DNA from: JADJPO01 sp963724535
Lineage (GTDB): Bacteria > Actinomycetota > Actinomycetes > Actinomycetales > Kineosporiaceae
DNA length: 64,000 nucleotides
NCBI GenBank assembly: GCA_963724535.1
Contig: CAVRVD010000014.1
Location: forward strand, 1-64,000
Direction: 5' to 3'
The notes beneath the pieces are model-generated. The model was not told the origin of the DNA, did no database searches, and worked only from the letters and a program-made list of their open reading frames with translations. Both the position numbers and the translations under genes were made by a program. This document shows, piece by piece, positions 1-8,695 of the stretch (positions are counted from its first letter, which is position 1; every line of letters starts with the position of its first letter).

Positions 1-1
1 T

Positions 2-148
2 CAAGGTGGACTGCTGATGCTCGACGACGACCGAATCCAGCAGATCGAAAAACTCGGTGCCGGATGGCTGCTCAAGGATCGCTACGGACCGGGCACGGAG
101 CAGGTGATGATCCTGAACGAGATCACGAGGTTGCCGCGACTCACGTGA
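2..148 (+). CDS. C-terminal fragment of an unidentified protein, cut by window start
   Basis: An open frame runs from the first bases to a TGA at 146-148 and gives 48 residues with no stop: it begins QGGLLMLDDDRIQQIEKLG and ends with NEITRLPRLT. Codon third positions are G/C rich, as expected for coding DNA here. I do not recognise the family from this tail. It converges on the thioesterase gene to its right, with 87 bp between the two stops. The start and any domain assignment lie outside the window. Confidence 0.5.
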   Translation, partial: QGGLLMLDDDRIQQIEKLGAGWLLKDRYGPGTEQVMILNEITRLPRLT

Positions 149-235
149 CCTGATGTGGGATTCGTCTGCCGGCGTTTCTGCTGCACGAGGCCGTATGGCT
201 TCGTTGATCGGCAGAAGGTCGGGAGCAGGCAGGTC

Positions 236-658
236 TCAGCCGGCCAAGGCACGGACCAGGTCGGGCAGCTCGATGAGCCGGCGCTCGGCGTCCAGGCAGG
301 CCACGTCGACGGTGGCGTCGACGACCAGCGTGCTGTCCCGCTCGATGCGCTGGGCGAACCGACCGCGGTAGGGGGAGTCGACCTTGAACGTCGAGACCAC
401 CTCGAGCAGGTCACCGAGCTCGGCCCCGATCCGGAACGTGGCCTTCACCTGGTGGACGACGATCAGGTAGCCCTGCAGGTTCAGCTCGGCCACGCCCAGC
501 CCCCGGGCCGCGAGGAACTCGGTGCGGCCGCGCTCGAGGAACTTGAAGTAGTTGGCGTAGTAGACGACGCCGAGGGAGTCGGTGTCCTCGTAGTACACCC
601 GGTAGGACACCCGGTGCGACTCGGGCGATGACGGCGGCGGCGCGGAGGGAGCGGTCAC
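236..658 (-). CDS. YbgC/4-hydroxybenzoyl-CoA thioesterase family acyl-CoA thioesterase (140 aa)
   Basis: A single hot-dog fold domain fills the protein. The signature YYEDTDSLGVVYYANYFKF near residues 22-40 matches the YbgC family, in which the aspartate of the D-x-x-G stretch is catalytic. Family members hydrolyse short or medium acyl-CoA or acyl-ACP thioesters in the cytoplasm. The start is the GTG at 658-656, whose GTGA overlaps the stop of the SGNH hydrolase gene, so the two are probably translationally coupled. The open frame extends further upstream but only as a shadow of that gene. Substrate is unknown. Length is normal for the family. Confidence 0.85.
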   Translation of the reverse strand: MTAPSAPPPSSPESHRVSYRVYYEDTDSLGVVYYANYFKFLERGRTEFLAARGLGVAELNLQGYLIVVHQVKATFRIGAELGDLLEVVSTFKVDSPYRGRFAQRIERDSTLVVDATVDVACLDAERRLIELPDLVRALAG

Positions 659-1671
659 TCCTCCACGGTAGGGGAGCGGGCCGGCAGCTTGGGGATGGTC
701 AGCCTGGGGCGGCGAAGCAGCACTGCCCAGCGACCGCGCGGGCCGCGAGTGGCACCGCTGATCTCGCCGCCGGCCACCTCGGTTCCGGCTGCTGCCGCCG
801 CCCGGACGGCGGCGTGGGCCACGTCGTCCACGCCCTCGCCGCGGCGCAGGTCGGGCGGATGCGGCTCGTCGTCGGATAGCAGCCCCAACGCGGCACACAC
901 GCTGGGCAGCAGCACCGAGGCGATCCGGGCGTAGCCGGTGTCCGAGGGGTGGAACCGGTCGGCGGAGAACATCTCCGCCGGGCGGGTGGCGAGGTCGTCG
1001 GCGAGCAGGTCGGCCAACGAGACCGACCGGCCGCCGGCTTCGACGACGGCGATGGTCTGTGCGGCCGCCAGTCGTCGGCTCCACCGTCGGGCCACCGCCC
1101 GCAACGGTTGCGGCATCGGCTCGATGGTGCCGAGGTCCGGACAGGTGCCGACGACCACCTCGGCACCGAGGTCGCGCAGCCGGCGCGTCGCGGCGTCCAG
1201 GAACCGCACCGAGGTGGCCGGGGTGATGCGGTGGGTGACGTCGTTGGCGCCCACGATGATCACCGCGACGTCCGGGGGGACGCCCTCGTGCAGCAACGTG
1301 TCGATCTGGCCGTCCAGATGGGAGGAGCAGGCGCCGACCACGCCGACCACTCGCAGCCGGACCGGTCGTCCGGACAGGGCGGCCAGCCCGGTGGCCACCA
1401 CCGCTCCGGGCGCCGCCCCCGGGCGCTCGACTCCGAGCCCGGCCGAGGCGGAGTCGCCGAGGACGGCCAGCTCGACCGGTTCTCCGCGGCCCGCGCCGTA
1501 GACACCGTCGACCTTCGGGCCCTCGGTTCCGTGAGGAGTGCCGATCGCCCGTCGGGCCAGCTTGGCCTCGGCCAGCAGCAGTCCGAACCCGGCGGCGCCG
1601 AGCCCGGCCAGCCCACCGCCGCCGAACGCCGCAGCAGCGGCGACCCGGCGCGCCTGCCGGATCCGGCTCAT
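655..1671 (-). CDS. SGNH/GDSL-type hydrolase with N-terminal membrane segment (338 aa)
   Basis: An SGNH-fold esterase or lipase. The GDS block with nucleophile Ser74 (LAVLGDSASAG), the GAND block and the C-terminal D-x-x-H block (DRFHPSDTGY) are all visible, so the catalytic set is complete. Residues 10-35 are Ala/Gly/Leu rich after an RRV stretch and look like an uncleaved signal-anchor, placing the enzyme on the outer face of the membrane. Start ATG at 1671 is preceded by GAGGGGAG at good spacing. The gene overlaps the thioesterase by GTGA. It faces the cystathionine beta-synthase gene across about 120 bp. Substrate cannot be told from sequence. Confidence 0.87.
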   Translation of the reverse strand: MSRIRQARRVAAAAAFGGGGLAGLGAAGFGLLLAEAKLARRAIGTPHGTEGPKVDGVYGAGRGEPVELAVLGDSASAGLGVERPGAAPGAVVATGLAALSGRPVRLRVVGVVGACSSHLDGQIDTLLHEGVPPDVAVIIVGANDVTHRITPATSVRFLDAATRRLRDLGAEVVVGTCPDLGTIEPMPQPLRAVARRWSRRLAAAQTIAVVEAGGRSVSLADLLADDLATRPAEMFSADRFHPSDTGYARIASVLLPSVCAALGLLSDDEPHPPDLRRGEGVDDVAHAAVRAAAAAGTEVAGGEISGATRGPRGRWAVLLRRPRLTIPKLPARSPTVEE

Positions 1672-1794
1672 CGGTGCGCTCCCCTCGCTGGGTTGCCGGT
1701 GTCGACACCGTAACGTCCTTGTATCGGCGGACGGCGGTGGCTCCTGCAGCTGGCGGCGGGTGCTGGGACCGTTGCTGCTGACAGGATGTCGTGC

Positions 1795-3198
1795 ATGCCA
1801 ACCGACCCGACCATCGCCTACGCCGACTCCGTCGTGGACCTGATGGGGAACACTCCACTGGTCCGGCTGAACCGGGTCAGCGAGGGCATCGACGCGCTGG
1901 TCCTGGCCAAGGTGGAGTACCTCAACCCCGGCGGGTCGGTGAAGGACCGCATCGCCGTGGCGATGATCGAGGCGGCCGAGGCCGACGGCCGGCTGCGGCC
2001 CGGCGGCACCATCGTCGAGCCGACCTCGGGAAACACCGGGGTCGGGCTGGCCCTGGTCGCCCAGCAGCGCGGCTACCGATGTGTCTTCGTCTGCCCGGAC
2101 AAGGTCAGCGAGGACAAGCGCAACGTGATGTCCGCCTACGGAGCCGAGGTCGTGGTCTGCCCGACGTCGGTGCCGCCGGATCATCCGGACTCCTACTACT
2201 CGGTCTCGGACCGGCTCACCCGCGAGATCGAGGGAGCCTGGAAGCCGGACCAGTACTCCAATCCCGAGGGCCCGGCCAGTCACTACCGCAGCACCGGCCC
2301 GGAGATCTGGCGGGACACCGTGGGCAAGGTCACGCATTTCGTGGCCGGGGTCGGTACCGGGGGCACCATCACGGGTACCGGGCGTTACCTCAAGGAGGTC
2401 TCCGCCCGCCGGGCCGAGCGGGACGGTGGCCCGGTTCGGGTGGTCGCGGTCGACCCTGAGGGGTCGGTGTACTCCGGCGGCAGCGGTCGCCCCTACCTCG
2501 TCGAGGGGGTGGGCGAGGACTTCTGGCCGAGCGCCTATGACCCGAGCGTGCCCGACGAGATCATCGCGGTCAGCGACGCCGACTCCTTCGCGATGACCCG
2601 CCGGCTCGCCCGGGAGGAGGGGCTGTTGGTGGGCGGTTCGTGCGGGATGGCCGTGGTCGCCGCTCTGCAGGTGGCCCGGCAGGCCGGGCCGGACGGCGTG
2701 GTGGTCGTGCTGCTGCCGGACGGCGGCCGCGGTTACCTGTCGAAGATCTTCAACGACTCCTGGATGGCCTCCTACGGCTTCCTACGTGCCGACGGGTCGG
2801 CCACGGTGGGGCAGGTGCTGCAGGCCAAGGCCTCCGGGATGCCGGCGCTGGTGCACACCCACCCCGGCGAGACGGTCCGGGACGCCATCTCGATCCTGCG
2901 CGAGTACCACGTCTCGCAGCTGCCGGTGGTCAAGGCCGAGCCGCCGATCACGGCGGGCGAGGTGGCCGGTTCGGTCAACGAGCGCGACCTGCTCGAGGCG
3001 GTGTTCACCGGGAAGGCGGCCCTGGCCGACCCGGTCGAGCGGCACATGGGTCCTGCGCTGCCTCTGGTCGGGTCCGGTGAGCCGGTCGACGCCGCGCGCA
3101 CCGCCCTGGGCGGCTCGGACGCCGTGATGGTGGTCGACGACGGCAAGCCGGTCGGGGTGCTGACCCGGCACGACCTTCTCGGTTTCGTGGCCGGCTGA
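1795..3198 (+). CDS. cbs: Cystathionine beta-synthase with C-terminal CBS pair (467 aa)
   Basis: PLP-dependent fold type II enzyme that condenses serine (or O-acetylserine) with homocysteine or sulfide in cytoplasmic sulfur-amino-acid metabolism. The PLP lysine is K50 in GGSVKDRIA, the phosphate loop region is SGNTG, and GTGGTITGTGRYL follows. From about residue 335 a pair of CBS domains follows (HVSQLPVV, then VGVLTRHDLLGF), the arrangement of actinobacterial cystathionine beta-synthase rather than of plain cysteine synthase. ATG 1795 is preferred because AGGA lies about 8 bases upstream; an in-frame ATG at 1786 would overlap that site. It converges tightly on the giant secreted-protein gene, 6 bp between stops. 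Confidence 0.9.
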   Translation: MPTDPTIAYADSVVDLMGNTPLVRLNRVSEGIDALVLAKVEYLNPGGSVKDRIAVAMIEAAEADGRLRPGGTIVEPTSGNTGVGLALVAQQRGYRCVFVCPDKVSEDKRNVMSAYGAEVVVCPTSVPPDHPDSYYSVSDRLTREIEGAWKPDQYSNPEGPASHYRSTGPEIWRDTVGKVTHFVAGVGTGGTITGTGRYLKEVSARRAERDGGPVRVVAVDPEGSVYSGGSGRPYLVEGVGEDFWPSAYDPSVPDEIIAVSDADSFAMTRRLAREEGLLVGGSCGMAVVAALQVARQAGPDGVVVVLLPDGGRGYLSKIFNDSWMASYGFLRADGSATVGQVLQAKASGMPALVHTHPGETVRDAISILREYHVSQLPVVKAEPPITAGEVAGSVNERDLLEAVFTGKAALADPVERHMGPALPLVGSGEPVDAARTALGGSDAVMVVDDGKPVGVLTRHDLLGFVAG

Positions 3199-3204
3199 CC
3201 CGCG

Positions 3205-6200
3205 TCACGGTGGGGTGACGGTGACGCCGGTCGAGGCCGGACCGGTGCCGATTGCGTGGGCGGCGCTAACGGTGACGGTGTACATGGTCCCATTGGTCAG
3301 GCCGGTGATGGTGCAGCCCGTCGTCGCGGTCGTGCAGGTGGCACCGCCGGGGGAGGCGGTGGCGGTGTAGGAGGTGACGGCCGACCCACCGTTCCAGGCC
3401 GGTGCCGTCCAGGACACGGTGGCCTCGCCGGTCCCAGGGGTCGCGGCCACTCCCGTCGGGGCGCTCGGGGTGATCGTGGCGGACCACTTGCGGGCGAGGT
3501 ACTCCTCGGCCGTGCGCAGCTCGGTGGTGGTCAGAGCCCGGTTCAGGATGAGCAGCTCGCCGATGTCGCCGTCCAAGGGGTAGGCGTAGTTGACGATCGA
3601 GTCGAAGCTGCTGCCGATCCGCAGATTGTCGGGGTAGGTCCGCCAGGTCCCAGTGATCTGCGCGGCCTGGGCTGTGGAGGAGTTGACCTTCAGCGATTGG
3701 GCGATCTGGCCACCGCCGGAGGAGGACAGCGCGCTGACCAGGAACGGGCTCGATACCGCGGGCTGGAAGGACACCGGGGTGTTGCTGGAGTTGTAGGCGA
3801 CCGAGCCGGCATTGGTCGCCGAGGGGTATCCGATGACGTAGAGGCCGGAGTGGTAGCCGGGCCAGATCGCCAGGGAGCCGGCGCTGTTGGTCGCGTTGTC
3901 TGCGGTCGTTCGGGCGGTGGCCACAGCCAGCACGGTGCGGTCGGTGGAGCCGACGGCGCCGATGCCGGCGTTGGTGATGGCGTAGTAGTCGGGGTTGGTG
4001 CGGGTGAACCGGATGGCGGAGTAGCCGTTGATCGCGGAGGCGGTCAGGACGGGTTTGGTGGCGCCGGAGACGGCGTTCCAGCCGGTGGTGGCGCGGTTCT
4101 TCCAGCAGCCGATGCCGGTGCCGGTACTCGCGTTCGATCCGGTGCAGTTGGTCGCCGCGGACAGGGAGGCGGCCTCGCGGGCGTCGAGCCAGACCTTGAG
4201 GTTCGTGCTGCTCATCACCGACTTGGGGTAGGGGTTGGCGGTGGCAGCGGTCGAGGGGCTGCCGGTGCCGGCGGCGTTGGTGGCGGTGACGGTGACGGTG
4301 TAGGTGATCCCGTTGGTGAGGCCGGTGAGGGTGCAGGGGCTGGCCGCGGGGGTGCAGGTGCGGGTGGGCAGCGAGGCGTACCCGGTGCCGGCGGTGGGGA
4401 CGGCGGTGGCGGTGTAGCCGGTGATCGCTGAGCCGCCGGTGCTGGCCGGGGCGGTCCAGGTCACCGCCGAGGTGGTGTCGTCGGCGGTGGCGGCGACGGA
4501 GGTGGGGGCGCCGGGTGGGCCGATGGGGGTGAGCGACGCGGACGCCGTGGAGGCGGGGCCGGTGCCGGCGGTGTTGGTGGCGGTGACGGTGACCGTGTAG
4601 GCGGTGCCGTTGGTCAGCCCGGTGATGGTGCAGCTGGTGGCCGGGGCAGTCGCGGTGCAGGTCGCACCGCCGGGGGAGGCGGTGGCGGTGTAGGAGGTGA
4701 CGGCGGCACCGCCGTTCCAGGCCGGCGCGGTCCAGGACACCCCGACCTGGGCGTTACCCGCCGTGGCGCCCACCCCCGTCGGGGCGGCCGGGGCGATCAC
4801 CCCACCCCACTTCCGGGCCAGATACTCCTCCACCTGACGCCGCTCAGCGACTGTGGCGGCTCGGTTCAGGATGATCATCTCGCCGATGTCGCCGTCCAAG
4901 GGCCAGTAGTAGCTCTGAGCGGTGCTGTGGACTGAACCGATGCGCAGATTGTCGGCGTAGGTGTACCACGCCGCGGAGCTGACGCTGGTGGTCGCCGGTG
5001 TCTTGCCGTTGACGGAGAGGCTCTGGGTGATCTGCCCGCCGGTCAGGGTGGCGACCGAAGACAGCACCCCCGCCCCGGACACAGGCTGGTTCGCCCAAGC
5101 GTTGCCATTCGAACTGTTGTAGCTGTTGGCGGCCGCCAGGCTGACCGAGGGGTAGCCCTCGAACAGCAGGCCGGTGTGGTAGCCGGGCCAGATGGCCAGG
5201 GCTCCCTGGTCGTTGGTGGTGTTGTCGGTGGTGGTGCGGCCGGTGGCGACGGCGAAGATGCTGCGGTCGGTGGAGCCGACGGCGCCGATGCCGGCGTTGG
5301 TGATGGCGTAGTAGTCGGGGTTGGTGCGGGTGAACCGGATGGCGGAGTAGCCGTTGATCGCGGAGGCGGTCAGGACGGGTTTGGTGGCGCCGGAGACGGC
5401 GTTCCAGCCGGTGGTGGCGCGGTTCTTCCAGCAGCCGATGCCGGTGCCGGTACTCGCGTTCGATCCGGTGCAGTTGGTCGCCGCGGACAGGGAGGCGGCC
5501 TCGCGGGCGTCGAGCCAGACCTTGAGGTTCGTGCTGCTCATCACCGACTTGGGGTAGGGGTTGGCGGTGGCAGCGGTCGAGGGGCTGCCGGTGCCGGCGG
5601 CGTTGGTGGCGGTGACGGTGACGGTGTAGGTGATCCCGTTGGTGAGGCCGGTGAGGGTGCAGGGGCTGGCCGCGGGGGTGCAGGTGCGGGTGGGCAGCGA
5701 GGCGTACCCGGTGCCGGCGGTGGGGACGGCGGTGGCGGTGTAGGAGGTGATCGCTGAGCCGCCGGTGCTGGCCGGGGCGGTCCAGGTCACCGCCGAGGTG
5801 GTGTCGTCGGCGGTGGCGGCGACGGAGGTGGGGGCGCCGGGTGGGCCGATGGGGGTGAGCGACGCGGACGGCGTGGAGGCGGGGCCGGTGCCGGCGGTGT
5901 TGGTGGCGGTGACGGTGACCGTGTAGGCGGTGCCGTTGGTCAGCCCGGTGATGGTGCAGCTGGTGGCCGGGGCAGTCGCGGTGCAGGTCGCACCGCCGGG
6001 GGAGGCGGTGGCGGTGTAGGAGGTGACGGCGGCACCGCCGTTCCAGGCCGGCGCGGTCCAGGACACCCCGACCTGGGCGTTACCCGCCGTGGCGCCCACC
6101 CCCGTCGGGGCGGCCGGGGCGATCACCCCACCCCACTTCCGGGCCAGATACTCCTGCAGTGTGCGGCGCTCGCCGGTGGTCAGGCTGCCGTCGATGATGA

Positions 6201-7581
6201 TGACCTCGGGAAGAGTCCCCTTCCAGTGTCCGCTCGGGGTGGACAGGCCCCCGGCGCCGATCCAGGCATGGTCGGTGCCGGTGGAGAAGCCTCCGGCAGT
6301 ACTCGCCCCGGGGTCGCCGTTGGCCCAGATCGTCACCGAGGTGCCGGCGGTGTACTCGGCCACGGCGACCCCCTGGGCCTGCCCGCCGGGCCAGGGCGAG
6401 GCGAAGGCCATCGGGCTGCCCGCGACGTCCACACCGGCCTGTACCCAGCTGGTGATCCGGCGCTGGGTGCCGTTCGCCGTGCCACCGTAGGCGATCGCGC
6501 TGATCCCGTTCATCGCCACCGCCGGGTCGACCGCGCCGGCCACGACGACGGTCCCGGTGCTGGTCCCGGTCGGCAGGGGGACCGCACTGGCGGACAGGTA
6601 GTCGCTGGTGCCGTCGAACGTCGGCACCGGGTGGGTATTGACGGTGCTGAGACCGGGTTGGGCCGACCCGGTGGCCTGCATCGCGTGATTGACCGAGGTC
6701 GACTTGTCCCTCCAGCAGCCGACCGTGGTGGTCGCGACGGCGCCGGTGCACGTCGAGGAGCCCAGCAGGGTCGCCGGGTCGGCGCCGTCCAGCCAGAGCT
6801 TGAGCCGGGCAGTGGTCATGATCGAGCTGGGGTAGCCGGTGACAGCGATGGAGGCCGAGCTGGGCCCGGTGCCGAGAGTGTTCGTGGCGGTGACGGTGAC
6901 GGTGTAGGTGGCGCCGTTGGTCAGCCCGGTCAGGGGGCAGCTGGTGGTCGGGGCGGTGGCGGTGCACGTGCGGGTGGGTAGGGAGCCGTCGGTGGGGACG
7001 GCGGTGGCGGTGTAGCCGGTGATCGCTGAGCCGCCGGTGCTGGCCGGAGCGGTCCAGGTCACCGAGGAGACGGTGTCGTCGGCGGTCGCGGCGACGGAGG
7101 TGGGGGCGCCCGGCGGGCCCGGGCAGCCTGGGGAGGGCGCCGCCGTCTGGGCTGCGGAGACCCACAGACCCACTCTGGCCCGGACCGTCGGGATCACCTG
7201 GCCGGTCCCGACGGCCACCGTGCTGCTGGTGCCGGAGACCCCGGTGGCCAGGGCACCGCCCGATCCGTCGGTGATGTCGTAGGTCACGCTGGGCGGGGTG
7301 CCGGCGGCCGGTGTCCAGCTGACCTGGCAGTCCGTGGCCGAGGTCCGTGACGCCGCCACCGAGGTCGGTGCCACCGCGTCCAGGTTCGCACCCGTCAACG
7401 AGGCGCCGGTCCCGGTCTGGTCGGAGAAGGCCGCTCCCACAGCTGAGAGCAGCATGGCCAGCAACCCCACTGCGGCCACCCCCAGCGGAGTCAGCACCCG
7501 CCTGGCAAAGGGAAGCGGCGCAGACGAGGGCGCGGCACGGTGCCTGCCCGTGCCGCCACGCAGAACGCCGTGATCCGACAC
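3205..7581 (-). CDS. Giant secreted FN3 / LamG-like jelly-roll repeat protein (1458 aa)
   Basis: A modular exported protein with no enzymatic motif. Residues 1-60 are a basic stretch, a hydrophobic segment (LGVAAVGLLAMLLSAVGAA) and then FSDQTGTG, resembling SipW-type signal peptides of TasA-like surface proteins. Then come two FN3-like units (about 70-250), a LamG/concanavalin-like unit (250-485), two FN3 (485-680), LamG (680-927), two FN3 (927-1124), LamG (1124-1370) and a last FN3. LamG units start near LKxWLD and end in EYLARKW; FN3 units end in YTVTVTATN. There is no LPxTG anchor. Start GTG 7581 has an upstream AGGAG. The second and third modules contain an almost identical 894-bp duplication. 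A surface matrix or adhesion role is inferred from architecture only. Confidence 0.85.
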   Translation of the reverse strand: MSDHGVLRGGTGRHRAAPSSAPLPFARRVLTPLGVAAVGLLAMLLSAVGAAFSDQTGTGASLTGANLDAVAPTSVAASRTSATDCQVSWTPAAGTPPSVTYDITDGSGGALATGVSGTSSTVAVGTGQVIPTVRARVGLWVSAAQTAAPSPGCPGPPGAPTSVAATADDTVSSVTWTAPASTGGSAITGYTATAVPTDGSLPTRTCTATAPTTSCPLTGLTNGATYTVTVTATNTLGTGPSSASIAVTGYPSSIMTTARLKLWLDGADPATLLGSSTCTGAVATTTVGCWRDKSTSVNHAMQATGSAQPGLSTVNTHPVPTFDGTSDYLSASAVPLPTGTSTGTVVVAGAVDPAVAMNGISAIAYGGTANGTQRRITSWVQAGVDVAGSPMAFASPWPGGQAQGVAVAEYTAGTSVTIWANGDPGASTAGGFSTGTDHAWIGAGGLSTPSGHWKGTLPEVIIIDGSLTTGERRTLQEYLARKWGGVIAPAAPTGVGATAGNAQVGVSWTAPAWNGGAAVTSYTATASPGGATCTATAPATSCTITGLTNGTAYTVTVTATNTAGTGPASTPSASLTPIGPPGAPTSVAATADDTTSAVTWTAPASTGGSAITSYTATAVPTAGTGYASLPTRTCTPAASPCTLTGLTNGITYTVTVTATNAAGTGSPSTAATANPYPKSVMSSTNLKVWLDAREAASLSAATNCTGSNASTGTGIGCWKNRATTGWNAVSGATKPVLTASAINGYSAIRFTRTNPDYYAITNAGIGAVGSTDRSIFAVATGRTTTDNTTNDQGALAIWPGYHTGLLFEGYPSVSLAAANSYNSSNGNAWANQPVSGAGVLSSVATLTGGQITQSLSVNGKTPATTSVSSAAWYTYADNLRIGSVHSTAQSYYWPLDGDIGEMIILNRAATVAERRQVEEYLARKWGGVIAPAAPTGVGATAGNAQVGVSWTAPAWNGGAAVTSYTATASPGGATCTATAPATSCTITGLTNGTAYTVTVTATNTAGTGPASTASASLTPIGPPGAPTSVAATADDTTSAVTWTAPASTGGSAITGYTATAVPTAGTGYASLPTRTCTPAASPCTLTGLTNGITYTVTVTATNAAGTGSPSTAATANPYPKSVMSSTNLKVWLDAREAASLSAATNCTGSNASTGTGIGCWKNRATTGWNAVSGATKPVLTASAINGYSAIRFTRTNPDYYAITNAGIGAVGSTDRTVLAVATARTTADNATNSAGSLAIWPGYHSGLYVIGYPSATNAGSVAYNSSNTPVSFQPAVSSPFLVSALSSSGGGQIAQSLKVNSSTAQAAQITGTWRTYPDNLRIGSSFDSIVNYAYPLDGDIGELLILNRALTTTELRTAEEYLARKWSATITPSAPTGVAATPGTGEATVSWTAPAWNGGSAVTSYTATASPGGATCTTATTGCTITGLTNGTMYTVTVSAAHAIGTGPASTGVTVTPP
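3936..4829. repeat. Long internal direct repeat, copy A (894 bp)
   Basis: Nearly identical to 5262-6155, offset exactly 1326 bp (442 codons, so in frame). By eye only three base differences are seen, two at a GGY/AGY codon near 4417 and one near 4544. It covers the C-terminal LamG start and two FN3 units of the giant secreted protein. Identity this high in DNA, not only protein, indicates recent duplication or gene conversion. Confidence 0.9.
5262..6155. repeat. Long internal direct repeat, copy B (894 bp)
   Basis: Second copy of the 3936-4829 repeat. Outside the copies the flanking LamG halves (about 3480-3935 and 4830-5261) are clearly homologous but diverged, so homogenisation has affected only part of each module. 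Confidence 0.9.
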
Positions 7582-7677
7582 TCCCGGGTGCGCTCCTGAC
7601 CTGAACCGATGGCTGCCCTCTCAGGTCTGGTCGGCAGGTGCACACCTCGGGGCGAAGCTCGGTAGGGAGTCAGTGGG

Positions 7678-7761
7678 CCGTTCGGCAGGGACTCGACCCG
7701 TTCGGCGCAGGCTTGGTCCGTTCGGGGGCTGGTCTGTTCGCGTACCTGCTGGTCCGTTCGG
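7678..7761. promoter_or_regulatory. Phased CCGTTCGG direct-repeat array
   Basis: CCGTTCGG occurs at 7678, 7698, 7718 and 7754, with a degenerate CTGTTCGC at 7734. Steps are 20, 20, 16 and 20 bp, close to two helical turns. The array sits in the 185-bp gap upstream of the giant secreted-protein gene (start 7581), so it is placed as a multi-site operator for it. The binding protein is unknown. Confidence 0.55.
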
Positions 7762-7766
7762 GTGAA

Positions 7767-8210
7767 TCAGGCGGGTGAGGCGAGCAGCACCGGGATCTGA
7801 CGCGAGGTCCTGGCCTGGTACTCGGCGTAGGTTGGGAACACCGCCACCGCCCTGGGCCACCAGGTCTCGCGCTCCGCGCCGGTCAGCTCGCGGACCCGGG
7901 CGTCGAACGGCTTCGGGCCGTCCTGGATCATCACCTGGTCCGGATTCGCGATCAGGTTGTGGTACCAGGCGGGATGCTCCGGTGCCCCGCCCTTCGAGGC
8001 GACCAGCGCGTACTCACCCTCGTGCGCGATACGCATCAGGGCGAAGGTCCGCAGCTTCCCGGTCCGTCGCCCGCGGCAGGTGACCAGCAGGATCGGTATC
8101 CCCGTGTCCCGCAACGTGTTGGCCTGCCGGCCACCGCTGGCGCGATAGGCCTCGATCTGCTCCCGGACCCAGTCGACGGGATTCGGCTCCTCCACACCGG
8201 TCAGGGGCAT
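7767..8210 (-). CDS. Ddn-family F420-dependent (nitro)reductase (147 aa)
   Basis: Matches the deazaflavin-dependent nitroreductase family of actinobacteria (Ddn/FDOR split-barrel proteins), which use reduced F420 to reduce quinones or other acceptors. Diagnostic stretches are LLVTCRGRRTGKLRTF near the N-terminus, ALVASKGGAPEHPAWYHNL in the middle and ERETWWPRAVAVFPTYAEYQ near the end. Length is typical. The ATG start at 8210 lies 7 bases from a TAGGCT -10-like hexamer, so the mRNA may be leaderless; no Shine-Dalgarno is visible. The physiological substrate is not indicated. Confidence 0.88.
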   Translation of the reverse strand: MPLTGVEEPNPVDWVREQIEAYRASGGRQANTLRDTGIPILLVTCRGRRTGKLRTFALMRIAHEGEYALVASKGGAPEHPAWYHNLIANPDQVMIQDGPKPFDARVRELTGAERETWWPRAVAVFPTYAEYQARTSRQIPVLLASPA

Positions 8211-8217
8211 GCCGGGA

Positions 8218-8223
8218 AGCCTA
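8218..8223 (-). promoter_or_regulatory. Candidate -10 hexamer (TAGGCT) for the Ddn-like gene
   Basis: On the minus strand TAGGCT stands 7 bases before ATG 8210. This fits the TANNNT -10 of actinobacterial housekeeping promoters and would place the start point at or next to the start codon. Confidence 0.4.
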
Positions 8224-8299
8224 GCCCCACCAGCGCGCCGCGGCCGTCCGGCGTCCCCGGCATGCCGACCGATTCCATCGACCGACTCAATCGGCCGGT

Positions 8300-8695
8300 T
8301 CAGTCCAGGCTGAGCGCCCCGGCCGCGACGACGCCGGTGACGACCACCGGAGCCTCGGTCCAGGTGATGCGACCGGTACGGCGCACGCCGTCCAGCTCGG
8401 AGAGCCGCACCCCCACCAGTCGGAGCGTGGCGCCGCCGGGCTGCGGTGGGTAGGACTCGGCGAGCAGGTCGGCGATCACGGCGTCGTCGGCTTCGACCAC
8501 GACGAAGCCGCGCACCTGGACGGCGGTTCCATCCGCGAACGCCGACGCCTGCGCGACACTGACCGGACCCGTCGGCCCGGTGGCGGCCGAGCCGGCGGCA
8601 CCACCCGATCCGCCGACCCCGTCGCCGCAGGAGGCGGTCGCCGCGACCAGCAGCAGCCCGGCGACCAGCCCTCGCAGCGTCCTCGATTCAGGCAT
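8300..8695 (-). CDS. Small secreted lipoprotein of unknown function (131 aa)
   Basis: The N-terminus is a lipoprotein signal peptide: basic start, hydrophobic LRGLVAGLLLVAATA, then lipobox TASC with Cys23 as the lipidation site. A Gly/Ala-rich linker follows, then a compact beta-rich domain of about 90 residues (VQVRGFVVVEADDAVIADLL ...). No family recognised. Start ATG 8695 lies inside the end of the protease gene (8-bp overlap), so the two are probably one transcript and translationally coupled. Function could be linked to the protease, but nothing in the sequence proves that. Confidence 0.75.
   Translation of the reverse strand: MPESRTLRGLVAGLLLVAATASCGDGVGGSGGAAGSAATGPTGPVSVAQASAFADGTAVQVRGFVVVEADDAVIADLLAESYPPQPGGATLRLVGVRLSELDGVRRTGRITWTEAPVVVTGVVAAGALSLD

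Noticed and set aside
236..1858. A 540-residue minus-strand frame covering the thioesterase
   Set aside because: Only the last 140 residues are protein-like; the rest is an Arg/Pro-rich shadow of the SGNH hydrolase gene.
3256..4431. Gly-rich 391-residue plus-strand frame within the giant protein gene
   Set aside because: It is the antisense shadow of FN3/LamG coding DNA with GC skew, with no start signal or homology.
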